Source of the DNA: Xylaria sp. FL1777
Lineage: Eukaryota > Ascomycota > Sordariomycetes > Xylariales > Xylariaceae
Assembly (NCBI GenBank): GCA_022578965.1
Contig: MU400933.1
Coordinates: 1 to 20,695 of the forward strand
Length of the DNA stretch: 20,695 nucleotides
Direction: 5' to 3'
Part shown: piece by piece, positions 11,341 to 20,695 of the stretch
Layout of the letters: each line of letters starts with the position of its first letter
How positions within the stretch are numbered: position 1 is the first letter of the stretch
Translations under genes and position numbers: made by a program
The notes under the pieces: generated by a model
Seen by the model: only the letters and a program-made list of their open reading frames with translations
What the model was told of the DNA's origin: nothing
Database searches by the model: none

Positions 11341-13514
11341 ACCGTTATTTTTTTTTTTTATTATTTGCTAAAATATGTTTAATTATATAATAATATAGCT
11401 TAATTTATGTTTATTTAAAGCAAATTAAGCTGTTTATAAAATTAATAATTATGTTAGGTTTTTTAATTAATTATATTTTGTATAGGTTTTTTAGCTTTGC
11501 TTTTTATGCTATATAAAAACTTTATTATATAAAAATAAAAATAATACTTTATATAAAGCTAGTTTATTATGTTTATAAATTATATAGCTAATTTTAACTT
11601 TTGTTTGTTTTTTATAAAGCATTTTTATAGCTTTTTTAACTATTTTAGCTTTTCGTATAATATTTAGCAAAAAAAAAAAGTTTTAATTAACTTTTAAATA
11701 TGCTTTAAATATAAAAAGCGTTAAAACTAAGCTATTAAGCTTTATATTATTATTTAAAGCTTTAACTACTATTTATAAAATTAATTTATTTTTTATATAA
11801 TAACTTAATTTAGCTTTTAGTATATTATATATATAACAATAAAGTTTATGTGTTTTTTTTATTTTACTAATAGCTTAGTAAGCTTTAATAAGCATTTTTT
11901 AGCATTTTATACTTATAATTTTAGCTTAGTTTTAAAATTCTTTAAATAAAAAGTTTATGCTAAAGTTATATATAATATAGTTTAAAGGTTTTTAATATAT
12001 GTTAATTTAGCATTTATATACAGCTTTTTAAGCGTTTTATGCAAACATAAATTTTAAAAATATAGCTGCTTAAAATAATATAGCTACATTAATTATATAT
12101 AAAACCTGCTTATTATTTATTTATATAGCATTAATTATAACTTTATAATTAAAGTTGCAATTATTTTTAATTATAAACTTAAAACAATAAAATGCTTAAT
12201 TATATAACTAGCAATAATAATAAAACTTTTAAATTTTTTTTAAAATAAAGCAATTAATATTATAGCTTATATAACTAAGCATATTATATAGTTTTTTTAT
12301 ATAAAAATGTTTAAAGCGTTTATAAAGCTTTTAAAGTTTTATTTTTATAAAATATAAACTTATTTTATATAAGCTAATATTAAAAAACAAGTGTTTTTAT
12401 TTTTATATAATAAAAATAGTTTTTTTGTGTTATTATATAATAACGTTTTTTATATTATTTAAGTATGCTTTTAAATAGTTAGCATTTTTTAATAAAAATA
12501 AAAAAAAAGTAAAAATATTTAAAATATAATATATAGTTATATTAAAGGCGTTTTTTATTTATATAATATTTATAGCACTTATAATATTATTTTTGCTAAA
12601 ATAAATATAAGTGCTACTTAAGGTTTAATTAACTTTTATATAAAAATATATTTAAAAGTATGCTTTTAATTAAGCTTTTTTTACTATTAAATAATTAAAA
12701 GCGCTAATATTTTAAAGTTTACTTTAATAGTTTATATAATAATAATTGCTTAATATAAACTAATTATATAATATTATTGTTTTATAGGTTTAAATATTTT
12801 TTTTTGTTATATAATAAAAAAATACGCTATTTATTAAATATTAAGTAGTTTAATTACTAAATTTTTTATTAATATTTTTAGTATTATTGTTTAACTTTAA
12901 ATATTTTTTATATTTTATTACGTATAAAAAGAATTTTTTTAAAGTAAGTTTTTAGTTATAAATTATTTTATGCAAATTAAAAAACATGTTTTTTATATAA
13001 GCTTTTTTTAAAAAAGTATAATACATTAACTAATAGTTTTTTTTTTAGCAAACAAAATATTTTTTATTTATATAAAAGTTTTAGTTTTTTTAGTTATAGC
13101 TTTAAAAGTAGCTTAGTTGTTTAATTAATTAACTTAATAACTTTAATATAAATTTAAATTATTAATTTTTTATATAGCTATAATTATATTTTTAGTTTAT
13201 AAAATATAATTTATTATTTTTTTGTATAAAAATGTTTGCTATATTATTTAATGCTATATATAAGCATGCTTATAAATTAACAAAAAAATTTTTATATATA
13301 AGTTTTTAAAAAATTAATGCTATAGCTAACTTTAGTATGCTTTAATATACTTATATAATATTTATACTTAGTTAAATTTTGTTTTAGTAATTAATACTAA
13401 ATGTTTGCTATGCTTTTTTAAGCTTATTAAGTATTAATTTAAATACTTTATATAAAGCTAAGTTTAAGTTTTTTTTTTTTATTTATATAAAAAAAACTAT
13501 TGTTTAGTTTATTT

Positions 13515-13660
13515 TAGGTGCCTTAAACTAAAATAGTCCTTGCGTTTGTACTTCTTTAGCTACACTACCTTTTTATTAATTATAACTTTTTTTACCTCTT
13601 TTAACACAAACTTAGAATTTTGGTTTAAAGCAACTATATTAATTTTCCTACTTACGTTTT
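13515..13660. other. Less-mutated island between two degenerate blocks
   Basis: Within about 146 bp there are several TC, CC, GG and GA contexts (ggtgcc, gtcctt, cttctt, acctctt, tagaatt, tggttt, ttttccta) that are rare in the rest of the window. This fits single-copy or low-copy DNA that was not recognised as a duplicate, such as the host junction between two elements or the unshared end of one. Both strands have stops and no protein is readable. The block boundaries nearby change from T-rich to mixed, which supports a junction. Confidence 0.55.
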
Positions 13661-16493
13661 TATTTAAAAAACAACAAACTATAATTTATTTATACAGCAA
13701 CTTTAAATTTGTTTAAAGTTATATTTAATTAATTAATTATTATATTCTGTATATAATTATATTTTTTTTATATTTTTTTAACGCTTAGTTTTTATTACAT
13801 TATATACTATATATTTTTTAACTAAAATATTATTTTTTTTACTATTGTTTTTTTTGCAATTATTTTGCTTGCTTGTATAGTTTATTATATTAGCGTTTAT
13901 GCTACTTTTTATATTTGAATTAACTAATTTTTTTAATATTACTTTTATTGCTTTTAAGTTTAAAAATAATTTTAATTATAAAAGCAATAATTTAAACAAA
14001 AAATCTAATTTTATATACTAGCAATAAGTTGCAATAAACATACAAAAGTACTAGCATTATAATTGTAATTAAAGCTATAATTTTTGTTAGTTTTTAAAAA
14101 AATAGCTTTTATTATAAATTATAACTAATAATTAATTAAAGCTATAAATGCGCAAAATAGTTAATATATTAAAAAACCTTAAAGTTTAATAGCGTTTTTA
14201 AAAAGCTAATATTTAAATAAAATTTAAAGAAAACAATATAAGTTATAATATTGCTAACATTTTTGCATTTTAAAACAAGCTTTTTATTTTATTTAAATAA
14301 CTAGCTTTTATTAAATTTAATTTTAAAGCATTTAAAGCTTTTAATAAAAAGCTTTGCTAAATTAAAAATGTTTATAATATATAATAAATCAAAAAGTTAT
14401 TTTGTTTTTTTTTAGTTTTAAATTTAAAACGTATTTTTATGTTTTGCTGCTTTTTTTTTAAGTATTTTTACGAATTAGCAAACTAAGCATAAATCTTATA
14501 ACGTAACTAAAACTAATATGCCGTTTTTTTATATTATTAAAGCATATATAATTATAGCTTTATTATTAAATGTATATATACTTTTAATAAGCAATTTTTT
14601 ATAGTAATTTATTAGCATTTATTTTTATAGTAATAAAACATAAACTTAAATAATTAATACTTTTGCTTAATTTAAAGTATATATTAGCTATAAGTTTATT
14701 TTAAAATAGCTAAATAAAATAGCTAAACAAAGTTATATATATAATAACTAATTAATTAATGTTTTAATACTTAAATTAATAAATATATAACTTAACTTAA
14801 AGTATATTATTTATAACTTAAATGTTATGTTTATATATAATAATTTTAATTTTAAAAATAATGTTTAAAATTTTAATATAAATTATAAAAATATTATGCA
14901 AAATTTAATTAACTGTTTTATAATTGCTAGTTTAAATATATTTAGCTTATTTATGCAGTTATAATAATATATTATTACTTTCTTTAAAAAAAAATAGCTT
15001 TTTTTTTATTTAACGCTAATTTTAGCTTATATAAATAAAACAACTAATTATTTATTAGTTTATGTTATTTGTTTTTTATTTAAATTATTATATTTAAAAA
15101 GGTTTGCTTTATTTTTAAACATTGCATAATTATAAAATAACGTTAGCTATATTTTATAAATTTTTGCTATTTATAAAAACAAACAAAAAATATTTAAAGT
15201 ATATTAAGTTTATAATACTTTATTTTATACTATTTTAAATTATTAAAACTATAATAAACAATTTATAATAATATATAAAAATTAAAAAACTATATTTTTT
15301 ATTTAAGCTATAATAGCTACTTAAATAAAAGCAAGCAATATATATAACCGTAAATAATAAATGCTTTTTATACTAGCTTTTTTTTATATTATGCTAAATG
15401 TTATTTAACTAATTTTTTAAACTTTTTAAGATCTTTTTATAAAATATAACGTGCAATTTTTTAGCTGCAAGCAGCATATTAAAAAAAATAAAATTTAATA
15501 CTATTAAGCTTTGCTATTACTACATAATAAGTTTTATGTTTATATTTTAGCGTTCTTAATTTATAATTTAGTTAAATTTAATATATTATTTTTTAATAAA
15601 GTTTAACTAAATTATATTTAAATAGCATTAAAAAGCATAGATTTTATATTACTTAAGCAAAAATTTGCAGCTTTATAGTTTTAATAGTTAAAATATGCAA
15701 GTTAAACAAAAAAATATATTTAAAACAAAAACAAATTAATTAACATTAAGTTTTAAAGCTATTGCTAATATATAAATATTATAAAATATTTACTTATAAT
15801 AATTATAGCAGTTTAGCTTAATAATTATAAAATATTATATTAAATTATTTTTTATTTTTTTATTTTTTTTTATAAACAAAAGTTTAGTAATTATAAACTA
15901 AAAATATTATATTTTGCTTAGTTATTTTATTTTAATGTTATAAAACTAAAACTTATAATAAAAATACTGCAGTTAAACTTTGTTTAATATATTATAGCTA
16001 AAAGTAAATAAAAAGCTATTAATTTAGCTTTAAAGCATATTAATAGTGCTTTTATAATTAATATAAAAAATAACAAAAATTTTACGCAGAATATTTTTAT
16101 TATATTTAATTAATTAGCTATTATAAGCTTTTATACTGCTTTAATTTGTAGTAATATAAAATAGTTCTTTTAAATATATTAAAATAAATAGCATACTTTT
16201 TTTTTTATTAACTAAAACATTATTAAATATGCTTGCAAAATATATATTAATAGAAATACTAAAAAATATACTAATAGCTATACTATATTATATAATCTTT
16301 TTAATGCGCTAAATTTATTAATAAAAAAAAAGCAATAATTTGCTAATATTAAAATTAATAAGTTTAACACTAAAGTTATTTAATTAACTAAAGTTTTAAT
16401 ATAGCAAAACATACTAAGTTTAGCTAATAAAAATAAGCTATTTATTAAAAGTAATAAAAAATAACAGTTATATACTTTTAATTATAAAAAAGC

Positions 16494-16509
16494 AAAAAAA
16501 AAAAAAAAA
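16494..16509 (+). repeat. A16 homopolymer
   Basis: A run of 16 A followed by gaaactaaagaactat, where GA contexts survive. It could be a poly(A) tail from a plus-strand retroelement ending here, with less-mutated flank after it. No target-site duplication was recognised, so this stays a suggestion. Confidence 0.8.
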
Positions 16510-16905
16510 GAAACTAAAGAACTATAGCTAAATATAAATTAGCGCAAAGTATTATATACGTTTTACTTTTTTTGCTTTTTTTTTGGCTTTTTAGAACTAT
16601 TATTTGCTAGTAATTCTTTATTATGCTTTAATAGTTTAAATTATACTAGTAAATCTATAGCTAGCAATATATTTATATATATAAAAAAAGCACTTAAAAG
16701 TAATATAACTATAGTTAGTTTTATTAAAAACAATAAAACAAAAGTTATAACTGCTGCTAAGCATAAAGCTAATTAGCTTAACTATATACTAAACGTTTAA
16801 TAAATATTTAATTGCTGCTTTATTTGCATTTTTAGTGTTAATTTTAGAATTAAATAAAATATGTTTTTAATAGCATTTTTAATTTATGCTTTATTTACAA
16901 AATGC

Positions 16906-16932
16906 TTAGCATGCTTATTAAAAGCATGCTAA
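16906..16932. repeat. Perfect 11-bp hairpin
   Basis: Arms ttagcatgctt (16906-16916) and aagcatgctaa (16922-16932) enclose a 5-base attaa loop. Each arm contains the palindrome agcatgct. The hairpin is stronger than most in this window, but GC steps are exactly what the mutation spares, so it may be a by-product. No T-run terminator follows closely. Confidence 0.7.
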
Positions 16933-17421
16933 TATATTATAAAAAGCTTAATACATAAAATATAGCTATATTTTTTTTATTTATTTTATTTAAATATTTT
17001 TATAGCATTATAAACTAAAAAAAACATAATATTTATATTAATTATTTTATTAAATATAGTAGTAATATACTATTAAACCTTTTTTAGCATAAAATATTTT
17101 ATTATGTTATTAATAATAAAGTTTAAATATTAATATAAGTTTATAAAGTGTTTTATGTAAAATTTTTAAAGCTTTTAATATAAAAACTAAAAAATAGTTC
17201 TTTTTTAAAGCATAAACTATTAGCATATTTTTAGCAGCAATTTTAATAGTTAGCTAAAGTTATAATAATATAAACTATAGCACACTTTTTATTATATATT
17301 TTTTTGCTTTTTAATATTTTTATTATTTAGCTGCTATAAAAACTATAAAGCATACTTTTTAAAGCATTTTATATTTATAAACTTATATATATTTAGCTAA
17401 ATAGCTTATAGCTTATTTTTA

Positions 17422-17443
17422 AACTTTAGTTTAACTTTAGTTT
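17422..17443 (+). repeat. 11-bp tandem duplication
   Basis: aactttagttt occurs twice head to tail (17422-17432 and 17433-17443). It lies about 130 bp outside the inner edge of R copy 2. No role is visible. Confidence 0.75.
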
Positions 17444-17574
17444 ATTTAGCAAGCTTAATTAGCTTAAACTATTTTAGTTTAAAGTTAACTATTAAACTAT
17501 TTTTATTTTTAAGCTTATTAGTTATAATTAATTAATAGTTTAATAATATAAACTATATATAGCTAAACGTTAAG

Positions 17575-18420
17575 CTTTTTAACGTGCTATTATTTATGTT
17601 TATTATAAAACATAAATTACTTTAATTATTTTTTAGTAGCTTTTTTTTATGCTTTAGTTTAAAAAGCTTAACTTTTTGCGCTTTTAATAAATCAAAATAC
17701 TAATAAAAAGCAAAAAAAAATATTATTTTTTATATTATACTATTTTAAATAGCTTAGCTAAACTTTTGCAATAAGTTTAAAAAGTTTTTAAAAGCAATAA
17801 AGCTAAACTAAATAATATACGTTATATTATAAATATTTATTTTTATTTTAAAAGCTATAATAATAAACATAATTTAACAAAAAAAGTTTAGCTTTATAAA
17901 CTTGTTATATAATTGCTATTAGTTATTAAAACATATATTTATATTATATTTTTAAACAAAACGTTTTATTTTAGTTAAAATAAACTTTAATTTTTAAAGC
18001 TATATTATTAAAAAATAATGCATAGTAATAAGCTTTTTTTTGCTATTTATAAAAACAATAGTTTTAAAAATTAAATATGCTATATTATGCTATGTTTTGC
18101 TAATTAAAAAACTTAATTGCTAGTAATTTTTTATAATAATACCTTTTTTTATTAAATAAATAACAAAAAATATATTAAGCTAATTAACTAAAATATAAAC
18201 AAATTGTAGTTTTTTTAAATAAATACTTTGCTATTAAAATTTAGCTTTAAGCAATATAAACTTTTAAGCATTTAAGCTTAATGTAATAATATAGTTAAAC
18301 TATAATATATTTTATAAAACTAACGCTTTTATATAATATATATTAAAATATATAATTTAGAAATCTTTTTATTAATAAACTATATAAAGCTTATTAATAG
18401 CTATAAACGTAATTTTTTAA
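17575..18420 (-). repeat. Repeat family R, copy 2 (uninterrupted, less mutated)
   Basis: The reverse complement of this 846-bp interval reproduces 1-237 followed directly by 7378-7986. It is therefore the empty-site version that proves the 7.1-kb insertion in copy 1. Identity to copy 1 is about 91% by hand count with no gaps. It keeps G/C at about 69 sites where copy 1 has A/T and has lost it at about 9, so copy 2 is the less mutated one. The inner edge (17575) is sharp; the outer edge lies at or beyond 18420, because copy 1 runs off the window. With copy 1 it forms an inverted pair around a 9.6-kb interior, which could be long terminal inverted repeats of one element or two independent copies. 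Confidence 0.95.
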
Positions 18421-18768
18421 TTAAATAAAAAGTTATAAAGTAAATTAATAAAATATTTTTAAATAGCTTATTTAAGCTTAAAAATAACATATATAAAGCG
18501 TTTTAAAGCTCACTTAATTTATATAGCATTATTTTATTAAATAGTAAAAATATACTTTTATAATTACTTATATAATACTAATTAACTTTTGTTATATTAT
18601 TTATTATTAATAATAAATAAATATTAAAATTTAAGCAATTAAGTTAAACTAATTATGTTTTAATTATTTTAATAAGCATAATTATAAAGTTATTATATTT
18701 TGCATAATAACTAAAATAATTTATAATATAATGCTTTTTTTATAACTAGTTTAAGCTATTAGTTATAA
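18421..18768 (-). other. Possible continuation of R copy 2, no gene
   Basis: Composition is the same as in R and there is no break at 18420, which is only where the partner copy leaves the window. The stretch runs up to a less-mutated island at about 18769. If R ended there, R would be about 1.2 kb long. No partner is available in the window, so this is an inference. Confidence 0.35.
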
Positions 18769-18880
18769 TAGACCTATTATATATTAATATAATAGGTTTG
18801 CCTTTAGGGTTTTAATTTGCAAGTAATAATAAGATTTTTAATAGTAGTTCGTTAAGGAAGTTTTTAAGGTACTTTTATTA
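18769..18880. other. Second less-mutated island
   Basis: Contains gacc, ttgcc, aggg, aagatt, gttcg, aaggaag and aaggta, that is CC, GG, TC and GA contexts that are nearly erased elsewhere. It starts at a hairpin (18772-18797). Like the island at 13515 it is best read as DNA that was not duplicated, possibly marking the outer boundary of R copy 2. No reading frame is visible. Confidence 0.5.
18772..18797. repeat. Hairpin with 10-bp arms at island edge
   Basis: Arms acctattata (18772-18781) and tataataggt (18788-18797) with a 6-base tattaa loop. It keeps CC and GG at the stem base. It could be the end structure of an element or a simple chance palindrome. It is followed by ttgccttt rather than a plain T-run, so a terminator is not claimed. 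Confidence 0.7.
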
Positions 18881-18884
18881 CTAT

Positions 18885-18932
18885 GCATTAATAAAGGTTT
18901 TAAAAGTTTAAAAGTAATAAGTATATTAATGC
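18885..18932. repeat. Interrupted inverted repeat, 9-bp arms
   Basis: gcattaata (18885-18893) and tattaatgc (18924-18932) are exact inverse complements, 30 bp apart. It lies just downstream of the second less-mutated island. Nine bases is weak support in AT-rich DNA. Confidence 0.45.
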
Positions 18933-19055
18933 TTAGCAATTATAAAAAATTAATAGCTAAAAAGCTAAAAACTAAATAAATAACTAAATATAAAAAATGC
19001 ATAATTATATAAACAAAGAAAATAGTAGTAATAATTTATAAACGTTGCTTTTTTT

Positions 19056-19169
19056 AATAAACTTAACGTTATATTGTTTTAAGTTTAAAGTTTAATAAAC
19101 TTAACGCTTAAGTTTATTAAGTTTAAAGCTTAATAAACTTAATGCTTAAGTTTATTAAGTTTATGTATT
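19056..19169 (+). repeat. 38-bp tandem repeat, three units, with internal palindromes
   Basis: Units start at 19056, 19094 and 19132 with a constant 38-bp period. Units 2 and 3 agree over their first 32 bases except for one C/T transition. Each of these contains a near-perfect palindrome, aataaacttaa then ygc then ttaagtttatt. Unit 1 differs from unit 2 at about 8 sites, mostly in the second palindrome arm. The sequence is built from the words aagttta and taaactt on both strands. It could be a minisatellite or the remains of an element's end repeats. Confidence 0.9.
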
Positions 19170-20695
19170 AAACCTTTATAGTAGTTTAAATATATATTTT
19201 TTTAATAAATAGAACTTTTTTTATGCATGCTTTTTTTATATTTAGCTTTTTAATTAGCTTAGTTAGCTTATTTTATAATATTATTTTTCTTTTTTTATAA
19301 TTGTTGTTTTAACAATTTTATATTTTCTTTTTTGTAAGTTTTTTTTTTTTATTTTTTGTTTTTTGTTTTTTATGCTTATTATGTTTAATAAGGTTTTTAA
19401 AAAACTTTGCTTATTACGTTTTAAACAAAAGGCTTAATAAAACTTTGCTTTGCTTTTTTTTATTAAACTAAAATTAATTAAAATAGCTTTATGTTTTTGC
19501 TATAATTATTGTAGTACAAAATGTTTAATATTAAAATTTAACTTTAATTAATGTATTAAATATGTTATAGCTAAACAAGCAAATTATAACGCTAAAAGTT
19601 TGTTTTTAAAGTAAATATAGCAGCTTATTTTTTAGTACAAAAAGCTAAAAAATGAATTAAACTTGCTAATAAAAAAGCATAAAAAAATAAGTATAAAAAT
19701 TTGCTGTTTTAAGCAATAAAAAAAATTATAGCAAAAAAAAATAACTATTATTATAGCTTATAGTTTAAGTAATTTAAAAAAGCTTAAGCAAATTAAAGCA
19801 AAAAAACGCTATATAGCTAAAAAACAAAAATAGTACGTTAAAGCAGTATAGCTATTGCTAGTTGTTTTTTTAAAGTTTAATTAAAACGTACTAAATGTTT
19901 TATTTAAAGTTAATTTTTTTTTTTTAGCTTTAGCTAATTAAAGTGCTAATAATAAAACTAGTTTATAATTATTTTAGTAGTTTTTAAGTGTTTTTTAAGT
20001 TTTTAAGTATTATTAACATATAAATATTTTTTTTATTTAATAAAATACTTAATATTATTATTATTTTAACAGAAATTTAGTATATTTTTAACTTTATAAA
20101 TATTTTAATTTGTTTTTATTTTTAGTTATATTTTAATAAATGTTTTAATAAATGCTAGTTCTAGTAAAAAAATGTAAAAAACAAGGTAAATTTGCATATT
20201 TTTTAATAATAACAGTTTATAATTAGTAAATAAAATAATTTTCTTAATTTTAAAAAAGCTAAAGTTTTTAAATTTTAATTTATTGCTTAGTTATTTTGTT
20301 TTAATTTAAGAAATATTAATGTTTATATTTTATTTTTGTTATAACAAATAAACTTTGTTTTTTTTTTTAAAAGCTAGTTTTTTAGTTTGTTTTTTATTAT
20401 AATATATTAATATTTATTATTATAAAAACTAAAAACATAGTTATAGTTTAGCTTATAACGTTTTAATTTTTATTGCAATAATTCTTGCTTAAAGTATTAT
20501 AATTAAAATAACAAGTGTTTTTATTAATGTTTTTTTTTGTTTTTTAATAGTTATTTATTATTTATAAATAGTTTTATATAAAAATATGTTTATATTTTTA
20601 TTTATTAATATATTATATAAAATTTATGCTATTAATAATAGTTTTATTTAATTATTTTATTAGTAATTAATATAACTTTATAAATATTGTTTTAA
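19170..20695. other. T-rich degenerate DNA to window end, no gene
   Basis: No coding frame or RNA gene is supported in this 1.5 kb. The first part (to about 19450) is strongly T-rich with scattered GG and TC contexts; 19352-19371 is a run of ttttttg units next to a T12 tract. The rest has the usual C-after-purine pattern. It runs off the window. Confidence 0.5.
19339..19371 (+). repeat. T12 tract plus (TTTTTTG)n simple repeat
   Basis: T12 at 19339-19350, then an A, then ttttttg twice and a final T6. This is simple-sequence DNA. On the minus strand it would read as an A-rich tail-like tract, but no boundary was identified. Confidence 0.75.

Larger units (their letters stand above)
7987..13510. 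other. T-rich degenerate repeat-like block, no gene
   Basis: A 5.5-kb gene-less stretch. The plus strand is pyrimidine-rich (for example 10501-10560 has 33 T and 18 A), the reverse of the 238-7363 element, so any former coding strand was probably the minus one. Short words such as tatataaa recur often, as expected after C-to-T change in repeated DNA. Stop codons close every frame quickly. I found no match to R or to the ends of the 7.1-kb element. It is probably one or more mutated transposons; the exact right boundary is set only by the change of composition near 13510. Confidence 0.6.
13661..17574. other. Mixed AT-rich degenerate block, no gene
   Basis: A gene-less stretch of 3.9 kb with the same surviving-base pattern (C after purine, G before pyrimidine) but without a strong A or T bias on one strand. 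It adjoins R copy 2 at 17574/17575. I compared parts of it by eye with R and with the 7.1-kb element and found no extended match. It holds a homopolymer, a hairpin and a short tandem repeat listed separately. It is probably another mutated element of unknown family. Confidence 0.5.

Noticed and set aside
7987..17574. Extension of the inverted repeat into one giant palindrome centred near 12780
   Set aside because: Mirrored positions were compared just inside the arms (7987 against 17574), at about 10021 against 15540 and at about 12001 against 13560; none matched, so homology stops at the arm edges.
15161..18058. 22-bp exact match between 15161-15182 and 18037-18058 (within R copy 2)
   Set aside because: The match cannot be extended on either side even when transitions are allowed, and the words involved are common here. 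Likely chance in low-complexity DNA.
1..20695. Mitochondrial or plastid origin suggested by the very low G+C
   Set aside because: No rRNA, tRNA or respiratory gene is present, and transition-only divergence between nested repeats fits nuclear repeat-directed mutation instead.

Overview
This window holds no intact gene. It is about 20.7 kb of extremely AT-rich DNA (sample lines have 15-20% G+C), full of TAA and TAG in all six frames. The best reading is a transposon graveyard that has undergone heavy C-to-T / G-to-A mutation of the RIP (repeat-induced point mutation) kind. That points to an AT-isochore, subtelomere or pericentromere of a filamentous fungus, probably an ascomycete. No species marker is visible. 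A direct internal test supports this: a repeat present twice in inverted orientation (family 'R', at least 846 bp) aligns with no gap once one large insertion is removed. By hand count it differs at about 79 sites, of which about 78 are transitions and one is a transversion.

Layout. (1) 1-237 is the first part of R copy 1. (2) 238-7363 is a 7126-bp purine-rich element inserted into R copy 1, flanked by an exact 14-bp target-site duplication (224-237 and 7364-7377). Length and duplication fit a Tad1/LINE-type non-LTR retrotransposon, mutated beyond recognition of its proteins. (3) 7378-7986 is the rest of R copy 1. (4) 7987 to about 13510 is a pyrimidine-rich (T-rich) degenerate block, probably an element or elements lying in the opposite sense. 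(5) About 13515-13660 is a small island that escaped most of the mutation. (6) 13661-17574 is a mixed degenerate block. (7) 17575-18420 is R copy 2, on the minus strand. (8) 18421-18768 is possibly more of R. (9) About 18769-18880 is a second less-mutated island with a hairpin. (10) 19056-19169 is a 38-bp tandem repeat containing palindromes. (11) 19170-20695 is T-rich degenerate DNA.

The most unusual signal is the context of the surviving bases. Almost every C follows a purine (AC or GC) and almost every G precedes a pyrimidine. TC, CC, GA and GG are nearly gone, while CA/TG, the classic RIP target, is still common. This is a 5'-pyrimidine (YpC) signature rather than the textbook CpA one. 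It explains the scarcity of TGA and the lack of Asp, Glu and Gly in the accidental open frames. I found no RNA gene, CRISPR array, promoter or terminator that the sequence supports.
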